NCBI RefSeq assembly: GCF_008831285.2
Contig: NC_045138.2
Location: 17,889,934-17,953,933, forward strand
DNA length: 64,000 bases
Source: Nymphaea colorata
Lineage: Eukaryota; Streptophyta; Magnoliopsida; Nymphaeales; Nymphaeaceae
Direction of reading: 5' to 3'
The number at the start of each line of letters is the position of its first letter. The first letter of the stretch is position 1. This document shows positions 46,154 through 59,327 of the stretch, piece by piece. The notes beneath the pieces were generated by a model. That model was not told where the DNA came from. It did not search any database and saw only the letters and a list, made by a program, of their open reading frames with translations. The position numbers and the translations under genes were made by a program.

Positions 46154-49100
46154 CTACACGATCTGCTCACCTTCGGGAGTCATCACTGCAGTATTTTCGG
46201 CATACGCTTCCTGTTTGAAGAGGGACGAGTCTTTCGTAAACAATACCAAATATGAAATGTCATTGCATGTACACAATAAAAACTGGACTAAACGTGGGCT
46301 CTCCCTCTTTCGAGGAGATTTGACCTTGACAATCACCATCCCCAGGAAAAGGAAAACAGAAGAGTCCACTTTTATAAACTAACAGTGAGAAAACGGATAT
46401 TAAAAACATAAAACATGGAATACCAATGCAGAAAACGCAAGCAAGTCATTGTGTCAGCATAGTACAACAATAAAAGCAACTAGTATGACAGATATAATTC
46501 AAAAACATAGCATATCATAGTATAAGAGAAAACAAACATTAATAGAGCATTAATACAAAATAAAAAAAAAACTAATGCTAGTAGTATGACAGACTTGTAC
46601 AAGTGCACTTACTTCTGGAGGTGATTCAACAGAAATCAAGTGAACAGCACTGGGATTAAAATCGATTCCACTGTAAAAGTTCCATAAGGAGAGAATGAGG
46701 CCACTCATCAACCACACCCGTTTCCATTAGTACATTAATTTACAACTGTAAAGCTGAAAAGAGCAGTACCAGAGCACATGAAACAGGAAAAAAGAAAAAA
46801 AGCAAACCTGTTTGAAAGGGCTAGCTGCCATACATATGGAATGAAGAATTCCTCTGGATTATGCTCTTGTTCATATGTAAATCTTAATTGTGTAAACATC
46901 TGCTCATTTCCAACCATTACAGAATTACATTATTAGATGTAATACTTGTAACGATTGATTTCTCAAGTGATTACAAATGTTAAAAATGTAAAAAAACCAG
47001 TATGAATAGAAATACGGATTGCAGTTGGGATTACCTTCATTCCTTCACCTCGCCAAGATCGACAATTAGTGATTATTATTTGCAACACCTTCTCAACAGA
47101 CAACTCCCCATCCATATTTTGTGCATCCATGCGACTATTGAAGAAATCTAAAACCTAAAGCGAAGAATGTTTCAGGCAAAAACATTGACTCAAGGATATC
47201 TTCAGTGAAAAACTTGCATCTGCAGCAGGCTAGAAGAATTCATTAAAAAAGGGGTGAAATATACTGTGTAAATATTTTCAAGTAGTTCACTAAAGCGTGG
47301 ATGATTCTTGAAAGGCTGAAACACCTCCTGCCGGTGCATTATTGCGTAAACAATCTGCTCCAAGAAAAAATGCAAGAGATATCAAGCATCAGATTCACCA
47401 TCACGACATCGACATTTTATCATCATCATTGTGTGCTGACCAAGCATGATTTATCAATGATGAACATGAGTTACAAAATCAAAAAAGGAAAACAACAGAA
47501 CAGATATCAATACTATACCTCAGGATTTCTTGGCAAAGCATATGAAAGAATTGCATTTAAGATTTCTAAAACAATTCTTAGGAAATCTGTGTAGATGTGT
47601 AGCTCTGATGACTGCACAGATAAACAATTTGTTAGTTAGATGATGTAAGATGTACTATTCAAAATGATATATCACTCATATGATGAATAATTTGAAAGCA
47701 TATTATTAGTGTAGAGAATGATATATCACTCATATGATGAATAATTTGAAAGCATATTATTAGTGTAGAGAATGATATATCACTCATATGATGAATAATT
47801 TGAAAGCATATTATTAGCGTAGAGATTATGAGCATCACCGTATCTTCTGATAATTCCTCTCCTTCAACAAAGACACCTTCAATTTTAAGAATCTTATCAT
47901 TTCTGGTCTCTGCTAATTTCATGTACCTGGTGGAAGAATGCAAAACTCAAATCTCACACTCAAAAAAGACAAAAAATATCCAAAGAGCCCTTTCTAGAAA
48001 ATTAATTATGTTTCTGGAAAATGGGATCATTGGCACTTCCCGAATTCACCAGCCAATTTGCAAAAAAAAGTATAATGTAGAAGTGAAGCATAACATACTT
48101 GCGTGAAAGCATATCAAAAAGGCTAACTAGCCTTTGTGAAGCATATGCACTCAATCGATGAACATGTGGAGCCATGTTTGCCAAAGTTGCAAGACAGTTT
48201 GTATGGAGATACACATCCTGGAAATTTTTACACATAAAAGGAACATATCAGAATAAACATAAACAAGAAATATCTCTTACTGCACACATATTTGATCACT
48301 CAAGTGATATAGCACTAAATTCAAAAAGGAAGGAGAACATGCACTTCAGATTCATCTGATACTCTTGTGGTTTTTACTTTTACAATGAAGGAACCAATAA
48401 ATGGATGGGAGCATCAATTGATTTCGTATGTACAATTGCCCAGGAATGTAGCCAAGATTTTCAGGAACAACTTCAGCATACAAAACAAAAAGCAAAACAA
48501 GAAAAAGCATATGCAGATGAAAATTTTCTACAAGGATAAGCATACCCGCAGCTTTGAAAGATTATACTTTACTGTTCTAATGAGTATCACAACCATCAGA
48601 GAACCAAGAGAAGTGTGGTGCAGAAGACGCTCTTTGTACCAAGGAACACTTGGAAGTATCTGAAAAGGAATTCAAGATCTGATAAACAATATATCAAGGA
48701 AAAATGCAGCATAAACATTCACAACTACTGAGATAATGATTTAACTCTTACCAGCTTATGGATGCTTGCATTGAAAGACGAATCTTGACTTAGTATGAGT
48801 AGGATAATCAACAGCATATATATCTGATTTGAGGTCCTCTTTGAAGCATCATACAGCATCTCCAGTACAGGCATCAGCTATCCACAAAAAGCGTAGATTA
48901 CACAATCAAATCTCCACGAATGATGTAGAACTCCCACTAGAACAATACTTAGAACAACTCAGACACAAATGCACATGCCCAACCATGTGAACCAGAATAT
49001 GCACCAGAGTCTTCGGCACTTTTTTTTTCCTTAAACTTTTTGCCTTACTGGATCAGCAACTTCTAATCCACTAAGACAGTTAAAAGTACCAACATTACCA

Positions 49101-50461
49101 ATCAAATTAACTTAAAATTTTGATAAATATCAAACAATTAACATACCCAGCACCAAACTTAGAAAGGCCTCAAGAAGACTAGCAACTTGTAATGGACAGG
49201 ATGACAAGGTTACACTATCTCATTCTAAAGCACTCCTCAAGACACTTAGGACTTAGGAGTAAAAAATCAGAACCATAAAAAGGTCTGAAGAGGACTAGCA
49301 ACTCATGACAGACAGCAAAAAGGCCATGCCATTTTTACCCCATGTACTTTTCCAGAAAATTAGGAGTCAAGGCCAATAAGGGCCACCCTTTATTATCAAG
49401 ACCACAAGGGCCATTAAAAATCATTTAAGTACTGTTCTGTTTCTGCATATCATGCACCAACTAATGAACTTCCCAGATGAAATATAACCATAAAAAGGAT
49501 ATCTAAATGAGAAAGATATTTAAATTATTGAAACCAATTTGAGATTCATAAGCTGATAGAGGACAAAATTTGATATAATTTCAGACAGATAACATAGGAA
49601 ACCAATATCATTGAGAAAAACAAAACACATATTTTGCTTCAAGTAAAAATGAACATATTAATTGAATGAAATGAATACATGTTGCTATAGATACATACCA
49701 ATGTATCCAAATCAGTCCGCACCAAAACATACTCCAAGAAATTAGAATTTCCATGCACCAATGAGTAAAGAAGCAAGACAGAGCTCTCATCAAACAAGTA
49801 CCTGCACCAATTGTAGAAATAGTTGAAAAAAAAAATGGAAAAGTCATGCTATCCTCGGACAGCACAATAATGTCACGGCTAACAGTTCATCATAGCCTAT
49901 CAGGCCATCACCAGGTATTTGCTACTGGATAGATCTTCTGCTCACAGATTTTCATGGAATACTTTATATACTATTTGTTCATGAGAAAGCTAGCTGCTTC
50001 TACACTACATGAAGTAGCAGAATTCCCTTGATGAAATTTACCACTTGACTCTAGCTTAATTGAACCAATCACCAAAAGCACAAATAGAACGAAGAACCAG
50101 AGACAGACAATTTATCACTGCCTACAAATTTGAAAAACATTCACATATAAATGCATGATTACTACCCATTTAAAATAGGAACACTAATAAATTTGTGATT
50201 TCTTAGCTAAAGATTATTGCTTCTCCCGTTCGGTTTACAAAAATAACAAAGGAAAAAAAACAAGGATCAAGCTGCAATTTCCCATGTTCAATGACGAACA
50301 AGTTAGTAAAGCAATTTCAAAGAGCACCTACTTACAACTCAACATAGAGAAATAGTTGATCAGTGACCACGAAGTGAATATGTGCCTATTATCACCTATC
50401 ACATGGGTGCGGGTGCCGGTGAGGGATGCAGCAACAAATTGGGTATGGGTGCGGTGAGAGC

Positions 50462-50492
<31 letters not shown>

Positions 50493-53400
50493 ATTTGTTA
50501 TATAAGTAATTTTATTTGTCTATATTTTTGAACTTTTTTTTATCAAGGTTACCTTGAATCGATATATCAATGAAAACCCGGCCAAAACTCATTTGACACC
50601 GTGTTGGGCAGCACTAGCACCCACACCGATGCGGGTGCGGGTGCACCACCATAGTTGGTGCACCTGTGTGACTTAGATTATCACGTAGATGAAGGTAACA
50701 GATGCAACATGGGTACTTCTATTGAAGTGTGGTAACAACATTGCAGCCATATTGGAACTTGGGCACTTCTCATATAGGTCATTATGCTTAGTATGAAAGG
50801 TATCTAGCATTTCTTTTTAAATTGTTAAGCAACATACTTGTCATATTTCAAACATCTAGTGTTTAATTCCCAATCTCCAACTTGATTTGTAGAGCATTTT
50901 TGAAAAATTTAGTGTTCCTTCGTAGCTTAACGTTATCTATAACATTTGTTTTTAAATTGTTAAGTAACACACTTGTCATATTTCAAACATCTAGTGTTTA
51001 ACTCCCAATTTGCAGCTAGATATGTAAAGCATTTTTGAAAAAATCACAGTTACTTTGTAGCTTAATGTTTTTCATATACATAAATAACAGTATCCTCTAT
51101 CCTGTACCCAAATCTTATACAATAGACTTATCATACCTTGTACCTCCACTTGTATCTATGTGACATGGGTGCTAAACATCACATAGGCCTCAACCCTCTA
51201 AGGTGCCTAGATGCCACATAGAAACTTAAAGGTATCAAGTGCAACATAACATAATCCAATCCATATTTATACATTATGATTTAAAATATAGAAATTGTTT
51301 TGGACAAAGATATTTGCAGTCCAGAGTGACAACGGCTTTACAAATGGATAGAAAAACAAAAAGGCTGAAACACAAGAAAGAAAACACTTACAGCCCAAGA
51401 GTGTCAAACAGAGAAGCAAACGGAAGTCTTACAACCGGCCCACTTTGTGCATCACTCTCCACATCTACAAGGTCAACTACAATATGAAGCAGAGTTAAAA
51501 TTGATGTTGCAAAATACGAAGTACCACTGTAACAATCGGACAAACATGAACTTACACTCAACATCTCTTGCATTTTCCAAAGCTCTGCAGTAGGAATTCT
51601 CATCAAAAAATGAATCTACTTTAAGGCACCCATTAGCGTTGTTAATTGCTTCGATTTTCTCCAGAGAAGAGTTGTCCGCATTGATGCGCTTCCGATAATG
51701 GATGAGAATAAGCAAGATAAGGAGGCTGTTATCTGCCAATGAACTCCTTGATCCTTCACCACTAGAACTAACAAGATAGTTGAACGTGTAATATGGCAGA
51801 AGAACAAAAGAAGCTGCAAGAAGCGTTTACAAAAGTTTCTTTCAATTTGATGCCCAGCATCTAAACATCTTAATTGCACGTATTTATGAAGAAAAAAAGC
51901 ACATATGAGGGGAACTCTATTCTCTCTTCTATTCCAAATATCTTGAGTAAAAGAAAGAAAGCATACAGTCAAACAAATAAAAGTACCATAGTTCTTGCTT
52001 ATACTTTATTCTTGAAATTTGACACCAAAAAAAGGGTATGTACCAGCAGCAGATCCAACTTTTTGTAGAACACCAGATTGGCCTCCAGAAACAGGCAGAT
52101 AAGATGTAGAAGCAAAAGGCATGCCAGGCCTTGTAATATACGTAAGCAATAATTTGCGAACAACAGAACCAACTAAGGCATTGCCCTGCAAAAGGAAAAA
52201 TAACAACGTCGACCAAATTCTAGATAGAAGATAAAATTAACAGTCAGAAAATTTCAGAAGTCAGGACCCTTACTTGCATCATTGCAGCATCAATAAATGG
52301 ATGGACATCTTTTGGCCCTGGAGAGGGCCCAGATCGAAGCTGGGTCGACATAGCCACAAGCATCAAGTTAAGCACTTCATGATGGAGGAGACATGAATCG
52401 GAACTTGCAATAAAGTACAGTAGAATTATCAGCAACAGCAAACAGAAGTTTTATTCTTTCTCATAGGTATGTAGCAAAAACCAGTCAAAAAGGAGAGGAG
52501 AAAAACAACTTCTACCTTATCTCTGACATGCTGATAAAGCTAAGTAAGCCCTTCATGATAAAAGCTCCAACCTGACCTAAACCACAGCCAAAACCTTGCA
52601 TAATTAATAACTCCTTAAGAATAAAAAGAGGATACTTAAACGAAACCAGAACCCAGGTTTTATGGAACGAAGAAAGGTATAAGTTATAACTATTTCCAAC
52701 AATTTAGACCTGAAAAGTGTGCATATTTAAGCTATGGGGACTTTATAAGCATGATAATCCCTGCAGGCTGCTGGACCAAACTCAGGTTTAGCCCAATGTT
52801 GTCAGAATTGGGCCTGAATGAATCACTTTGAATCAAATCAGTGGCAAACCAATTCGATTTGGTGGCTGATTCAACTGCACCATGTGTCAGCTTTTAACTA
52901 TTTTTAAAAATATTTTAAGATTTTTAATTTTTAATTTTTTTTTAGGATATCTTTGGCCAATCCACGATTGATTCAGCTGAATCAGTGAATCAACCCATTT
53001 GGTTTAGGAACCAATTTCTACAACACTGATTTAGCTAGATTCAACTCAATCAACAGCAAAACAATTACAAACCATTACATAAGTATGAGATTAAGCAACA
53101 CATAGAAGCCTACATTATGTAAGAGAGAGAGAGAAAGGACAAAATGATCAATTACCATTTTGGAAATTCTTGTGCATTTCTTCCTCCTCAAGGATAAGAT
53201 AAAGCTCTTCAAAGTTGTTGCTCTTGGCATTTTCTATCAAATATTTCAAGAAAATAGAAGATATATGTGTTCCATTTATAGCTTTTAAGTAAAGGGTGGG
53301 TGTCGCTGCACCTACAGCTGTCAATTCTTGCAAGCACAAGACAAGTATGATCATAATCTTGGCGAGGTGCCTCGTGTAGTAATTATTCTGTGCTGCATAA

Positions 53401-54766
53401 GGTCAGATATAAAAAATAGACCACCATCAGCATACAGAAAATCAAACATGAACGAAGAGAATGGAAAAAATAATCGTACAACCAACAAGGTAGCTATTTG
53501 CTCGGTTCAGCCAAATAACTATATGATGTTACCAATACATTCACAATGACAATAAACTACCAAACTATAGATTAGGGACCTAAAAAACAATAACAAATAG
53601 CACATATTACAATTGTACAGTGCATTCAACAATACATTAACACTGTTTCTATTGCCATTAAACTTTTAGCTGCTTTTCAAAGAAACTGCCTTGAAAAGCA
53701 CCCCAGTTTTCCAAAGGGGAAATAATGATGAAATCAAAAGATAGATGAGACAACTCCACACATGGCTATCTAAACCAAACCTGAAATCTCAGGTTGGGCT
53801 TTACATACCTGAGACCTAATTAGTACCTACTATCTCCTCTGCAGATCATCATCATAGAGAAGCAGCTCAAAACCTTAAGAACCCTTGCGTGAAATAAGCA
53901 AAAAGATTACAAGCAAGGGAATGTGAAAACTCAGATGGATGAAGCCAGATCATGGATGGCTATCTGAAAACAGAAATTGAGGTGAAGCTTATCACTCATG
54001 TGACTTTGGGGTACCAAAACGCAATCTCCCCGATTATACAGACCAAATGGTTTCCTCCATTTAGCTGCGGGCCATCGATCAGCATTGTTAGCTAACGAAC
54101 GAGTTAATTGATGGTTCCTCCAAATCGTTCTTCCCAATTTTCTCTTCTATTTACATCCCTTTTTCATGGCTTTAATATGCATATTGATGAATTACTGAAC
54201 GTGAAGAGCTATATTACAAAGGTCCGAACACTGCAAAGCAAAAGAAAAATCTATCGACCAAGATTGCAAGATAGGTGCGGCAACCACAAATGGTTTTCGC
54301 GCAAGGAATTTTTTGTCTCAGAAAAGTGAAGAATCAAATGCCATCAGAATTTGACATAACCCGTCAAGAACCCACGCAGATACACACACGCACACACACA
54401 AACGGTGTGCAATGTGATCCATCTAGCATTTTTACACAATTATCAAATGCATTCACGACGAACAGAAACAAACAGGTTCCAACTCAAAACCTCAGATAAA
54501 CGTAAACGAAAAGAAAAGAAAAAAAGCAAAAGAGAGAGAGAAAGAGAGAACAGATGAAACGACTCGTTCGGTAACTCACCTAGAGCCTGGCAGGCCTCAA
54601 GCACCCTCTCCTCCGGCCACCGTACAGTCAAGGGCAGCTCGAGCAGCTCTTGCCAAAAATTCGACGATAGTGGAACCGGCTTCTCACCGACAAAGACGCC
54701 GAGGAGGCCCTCCGCCTCGGTGCGAAGTCGCGCAGCCCTCCTCGGAGTTGACGGGACGCCGCCCAT
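46154..54766 (-). CDS. DYM: Dymeclin (Golgi-associated DYM family protein)
   Basis: Dymeclin is a peripheral protein that cycles between cytosol and Golgi and is needed for Golgi organisation and secretion in animals; the plant protein is less studied. Exons (minus strand): 54580-54766, 53156-53392, 52516-52576, 52274-52403, 52044-52185, 51556-51813, 51392-51476, 49699-49801, 48752-48877, 48546-48659, 48099-48217, 47839-47926, 47519-47611, 47265-47354, 47035-47154, 46808-46899, 46613-46670, 46154-46210. They sum to 2160 nt, 719 residues, close to other plant dymeclins. The start (54766) gives MGGVPSTP, with Gly2 and a small residue at position 6, fitting an N-myristoylation signal as known for human dymeclin. 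Conserved stretches include [42 protein letters not shown] and [10 protein letters not shown]. The last exon adds 18 residues ending GEQIV and is the least certain part. Introns hold several repeats. Confidence 0.94.
47663..47824. repeat. Three-copy 54-bp tandem repeat in dymeclin intron 12
   Basis: Units start at 47663, 47717 and 47771 and are nearly identical (one change, GTGTAG to GCGTAG, in the last). They make up about 70% of the intron at 47612-47838. The unit length is a multiple of three, and the minus-strand frame continuing from the exon 47839-47926 stays open through all copies. Confidence 0.95.
50391..50662. repeat. GC-rich GTGCGGGTGC repeat patch with (AT)n in dymeclin intron 7
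   Basis: Copies of GTGCGGGTGC-type words lie at both ends (about 50408 and 50630) around an AT microsatellite (50462-50489). The local base composition differs sharply from the flanking intron. It may be a decayed inserted element, but no clear termini were found. Confidence 0.4.
50808..51077. repeat. Two-copy tandem duplication of about 135 bp in dymeclin intron 7
   Basis: The segments starting at 50808 and 50943 share long stretches such as CTTGTCATATTTCAAACATC and AGCATTTTTGAAAAA, with scattered differences. This is an old head-to-tail duplication within the 1.6 kb intron 49802-51391. Confidence 0.85.
52793..53028. mobile_element. Putative inverted-repeat element in dymeclin intron 2
   Basis: The left end (CAATGTTGTCAGAATTGG) resembles the reverse complement of the right end (CAGTGTTGTAGAAATTGG). 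GATTCA/TGAATC words lie inside both arms. At about 236 bp with no frame it fits a small non-autonomous DNA transposon. It lies in the intron 52577-53155. A related GTGAATCGG-type phrase occurs near 3594. Confidence 0.45.
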
Positions 54767-57700
54767 GGCGTCTTCCCTCTGGATCACCCCCCTTCTTCTT
54801 AAAGATAAGCTGCTACTCGGGGGTCCTTCTCTTCCGCGAGATCCCGAGATTCATCCAGGCAAGAAACTGTAAGGACCTATAAACTGCAGACTGGATAAGA
54901 ATAACAAGACAGAATGGAGATCAGAACGTTGAAAGAGAGAGCGGAAGGAAGAAGGATTAGGGTTTCTCTTGGAGTTTCGGGGTTCTTGCTCCCTTCGTTT
55001 ACTTCTGGATCCGACTGCGTGAGAAGAAGATCGGAAAAGGACAACGGAGAAGCTTACGGGAGAAGGAAGACGAATGAATCTGTGAAAGGAAGAAAAGTCC
55101 CGACCCTTGTGTGTGAATTGAGATATCTGTCAGGACAGTCTCATAAAAGTGGCTGTTTTTTCCAGCAATATAAAAAAAATATCAAATAAATTTCTGTAAC
55201 ATCGTCAACTAAATTGGCAAGAATGTTATCTAGTGACATAAAATAATATTAAAAAATACAAGTAACGTTTTTTCATGTTCAAGTTAAAATTTTTGAAACT
55301 TTTAATTTATTAAAAGAAATCTGAAAAGATTAATTATAAGCAAAACACTAGGATTGAAATTAACCTTTTTTTTCAAATGTTTGCAAAATTGAATGCTTCG
55401 AAAGTGAATCATTTTACAAAAATGGATGCAAAAATTGACTTGTATGGCCTCAAAGGGGCGTAACGCAACTCAGGATCTTGGAGGCAAGAAGAGAGCCTCG
55501 TTTTGGGTGGTGGAATGAACCTCTCGCTCACCCGAAAGGTGTGTAACCCAACTGGTCATGTCAGCAATTGGTAGGCGACAAAGCCTTTCTACTGTGAGTA
55601 GTTTCATCAAGAACAATTAAGGAAAATAACCACATGTTTTGTTTATCAAGTTTTCTTTCTTTAGTTGGCCCCATGAATTAGGGTTGAAGTGAGTTCATTA
55701 AAAATCAAATCAGATGTACAGCCAAAGTAAATCCTTATATTATATAGACCTATTATTCATCTTTAATCAATGCCCTTAAATTTTGTAACTACTTGAATAA
55801 ATAGATGCGTACAAGGAGTTTTGATATCCAAGCAACTTATTTGATACGGATCAACTCAAGTTGGGCAACTGGATTTAATTTCACCATACAAGGACGTGAT
55901 TTACTTTCATCTCATGATTCTACGGCATGTGTTCTTCATTAAGATGCTCTAGATCAGAAAAGAACAGCTTGTTTCATTTTTACTCTCGAGCCTCTACGAG
56001 CAATTAAATCTTGTTCCATTCAATTTCCAATGCATTTAGTTATTCAGCCCTGTCAGCATCCCTGAGGTTGGGCAGCCTTAGAAAGTTGAGTCCACGAAGT
56101 GAAATTTGTGTTTTGAAAGATTCTTTTCAATCTAAAAGTTGTATTATTTTGTGCAAATACATTGTTAGATATAAAATGCTTAGGTAGAGACCTGTAAGGT
56201 GTTATCAAGGTGAATAATTAAGAGAAAATCATGGAGAAGAAGACATAAAATATTTTAGTTATCCCTGTTGCATGATAACTTCATTGATCAAGTTGTTAAT
56301 TTGATCTGATCTCCGTTCCATCAACATCTCCACAACACTTCTCGCTCTCTCTCTCATCTATGTACCAGAATAAAATAATCTTCAACAAAGTCAAGAAATC
56401 GTTGCAATCTGCCCTGCCCACATCTGGAAATGGGCAGTTCTCTGGTTGTCATCAGTGCTTGACGGCCACCGACAAACTAAACACAAAGAAACGCCCTAGA
56501 TTCTCTGTCGTTATCACGCATCGAGCTTGTAGAAAGTTAAACGACATCATTTTAAGGGCAGCTATTTTGTTAGTTGAAGAGGACAGTTCCCGCATTTAAG
56601 ATGCAGCCGCTCCAAGTGAGTCATGGATTCCTCAACTTCTCATGTTATCAACAACTTCGAGACCAAAGTTAAACCAGCAGATCATCAAAATCAATATAAT
56701 TATGTTTATGAGAAAAACACCTTGATCCCAACTATGCGATTTACGAGGCCAAACATCAAATTTCACCACGTCCCTCTTACTTTTTGCTGGCTGGATATCC
56801 CCTCTACGATCAAGGCAAATTGTTTGACTTACAGTCGTTTAAACTCGAGCAAACTCAACGGAAACCACCTTTCTGATATTTTGATGCCAAAAGCTTCTCC
56901 TTTTGATCCTTTGGCCTGCTTTTTGAGTGCCCTTGCAACAGGATTTTTACTTTAAACTACACTTTTCAGAAAACTTATGCCTTCCAAGAAGGTATTTTGC
57001 AGAGAACGATTGCTTCAAAGGAATATATCAACAATGCCGTCGAAGGTCTCGGAGTAATTTAGTTTCTTGCCCGAAAGAGAAGCAGGAGACAAGTCAAACT
57101 TTCTGTATTGTTCAAGTAAGCTCCAAGAACGTATTGCTCATGTAAGTTTCAGGTGACAACGTCAGGTCTCATTCTCTGCATGCACGCAAACGTAGCTTGC
57201 ATCACCAATTCCTAGATCCCAAAATTAAAGTAGACCACTCGTACTGCATAAATCAACGCAGCTATATTATTTGAATCCTGATGCGACAGAGCGGAGAGCT
57301 TATGCACAAGGGAAACAGAATTGAGATTATTTCATTAAGAGAAGCTTCTCCATCTATATATAGTGAATACATCCTTGAGGTAAACTCTGTACATATTGCT
57401 AATATATCAGACTATTCACAAAGATTCCCAACAGCTGGTACCCACCAGCATCAACAGAGTGGAAGCTTAACCACACACTGCAAACTTACCCACACAGCGA
57501 TCTTACAAACGTCAGGAGGCAGATAAGACCAGCTTACAGCCGCAGTGAGACAGTAGCTCAGCACAAGCAACAGCAAACAGTAGAATCTGAGGGGAAGTCC
57601 ACTATAGCAATCGACCTCCACGCGACCAACATATCCGTTCTTCTGGCAATTTCTACGTCTCAATCCATCTTTCTTGCTTCAGTGATGCACCTTCTTCTCT

Positions 57701-58319
57701 TCTCTGCCGTAGTGAACAGTCAACCTATCAGCTCCCCCATGATTAACAAAGTCCGTACGACAGAGTGCGATAGGGTAGCGACTGAAGTAACCGACCTGCT
57801 AGAGAAAAACGAGTTGCAGACGCGCGAGAAGCTCCTTGGAGATGCTTGCATATCCTTCAAAAACAGAAGATCGACGTAAATGGTGTCCAAGGCCTGTAAA
57901 GGGAAAAAGAAACGAAAGATTAGAAATCCTGTTCAAGGACGCAATCCAACTGCGCTCCCAGTTGCATCGCATTTGCTAGTTTGAGATAGATTGCCTATAG
58001 AGAAGCAAAACCGCACTCTTTTTTAACACTAAAACAGCAAGAATTGAGAGAAGGCGGCCAACATATAGCGAAAAACGAAGCTACAGGTGGCTGCCTCTTG
58101 ATGGTAACGGATGAAAGCAAAGGGGGGGTTGGATTTCTACGGATAGAGAATGACGAATTTGTCTCTGGTAAAGGGCGAGCAAAGAGAGAGCATTGTGGCT
58201 CTCGAACCAAAAAGGGGTGAAACCTGAAACTTGCCTTGCATTTACGAACATTATAACTACAAGCCACCTCGAAACAGGCGGGGAACAAGACCCGGACTCG
58301 CTGTTTTCCATTATCGTTG
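54767..58319. other. Spacer between dymeclin 5' end and HSF 3' end
   Basis: The left few hundred bases are the dymeclin leader and promoter. The part just below 58320 should include the HSF 3' UTR. The short open frames at 56360-56955 and 57451-57663 show no family signature and no splice-linked partner. No clear repeats stand out. Confidence 0.5.
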
Positions 58320-59296
58320 TCACTTGGGGCTGGAACCCAGGAAGCCCAGCTTCTCCGTTAGCAATCTAACATCTGCATCGTTGCTTCTCACGCCATTGAC
58401 GATAGATTGCTCTTCTCTCACATTCTCACCCCACAGCTCCTCAAAAAACTCAAAGCCTGAGCTCTCATCTTCAGCACCCCCTTCCTCATCCTCATCTATG
58501 TCCCCCGTGATCTCCCCCTTCAGTTCTGTTTCAAGTCTCTCTAGCTCAGATAAGTCAAGCTCATACTGATCTTCGATATCATCGGACACCATCCCCACAT
58601 TAACTCCTTCCTGCGCTTCAAGACCTTCAATCATATTATTCAATTCCCTCACATCTTCTTCGTCTGGTCTTCCTACAATAGGTCGCCTTCTCTTCTTGCT
58701 AATAGCTTCTTCAAGTTCCATTCTCTTCCCATTCTGCTGCAGCATCTGCATCACAAACGTGGGGTTCTGCATGGCTCTTGCCAAGAATGTCATCATCTGC
58801 TGTTGCTTTTGCTCTGTTCCTTGAATCCTCTCTTCCATCGCTCGAAGATAGTCCCTCGTGCTCTGCTGTTGCTGCCTCAGCTTCACCAGCTCTGCCATCA
58901 ACACAGTCCTGTCTCTCTTCAGCCTGTCTATTTCTCCTTCCAAACCAAAATGACCAACTTCAACGCATGCCCCAACTGCTTGCTGCTGAACTATCTGGGA
59001 AGGTGGCTTCCTCCTCTTTATATTGATGAGTAGGTGCTTCTGCCCTCTAACAAACCCTTCGTTTGCGAACTCCCACCTGTCTGGGTCAACCTTCCTGAAA
59101 CCCTGAGACAATAAACAGTACCTAAGTCTCAGATGAGTAAAGCTGCAAAAGGAGATCAGTTGAAATGTAAAAGCAGCTAATGAACCAACAAACTAGTAAA
59201 GCACTGGAATATGTGATCAATCAAACAAAAAAAAAACAATGGTACTAAAACCAAAGTATAATGAAAAAACTACGATGGATGTGCGTCGTCCGTGCG

Positions 59297-59327
<31 letters not shown>

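Noticed and set aside
47663-47824. CRISPR-like array
   Set aside because: Three contiguous 54-bp units without spacers inside a plant intron: an ordinary tandem repeat.
56360-56955. Two neighbouring plus-strand frames of 79 and 110 codons
   Set aside because: No motif, no good splice link between them, and composition like the surrounding spacer.
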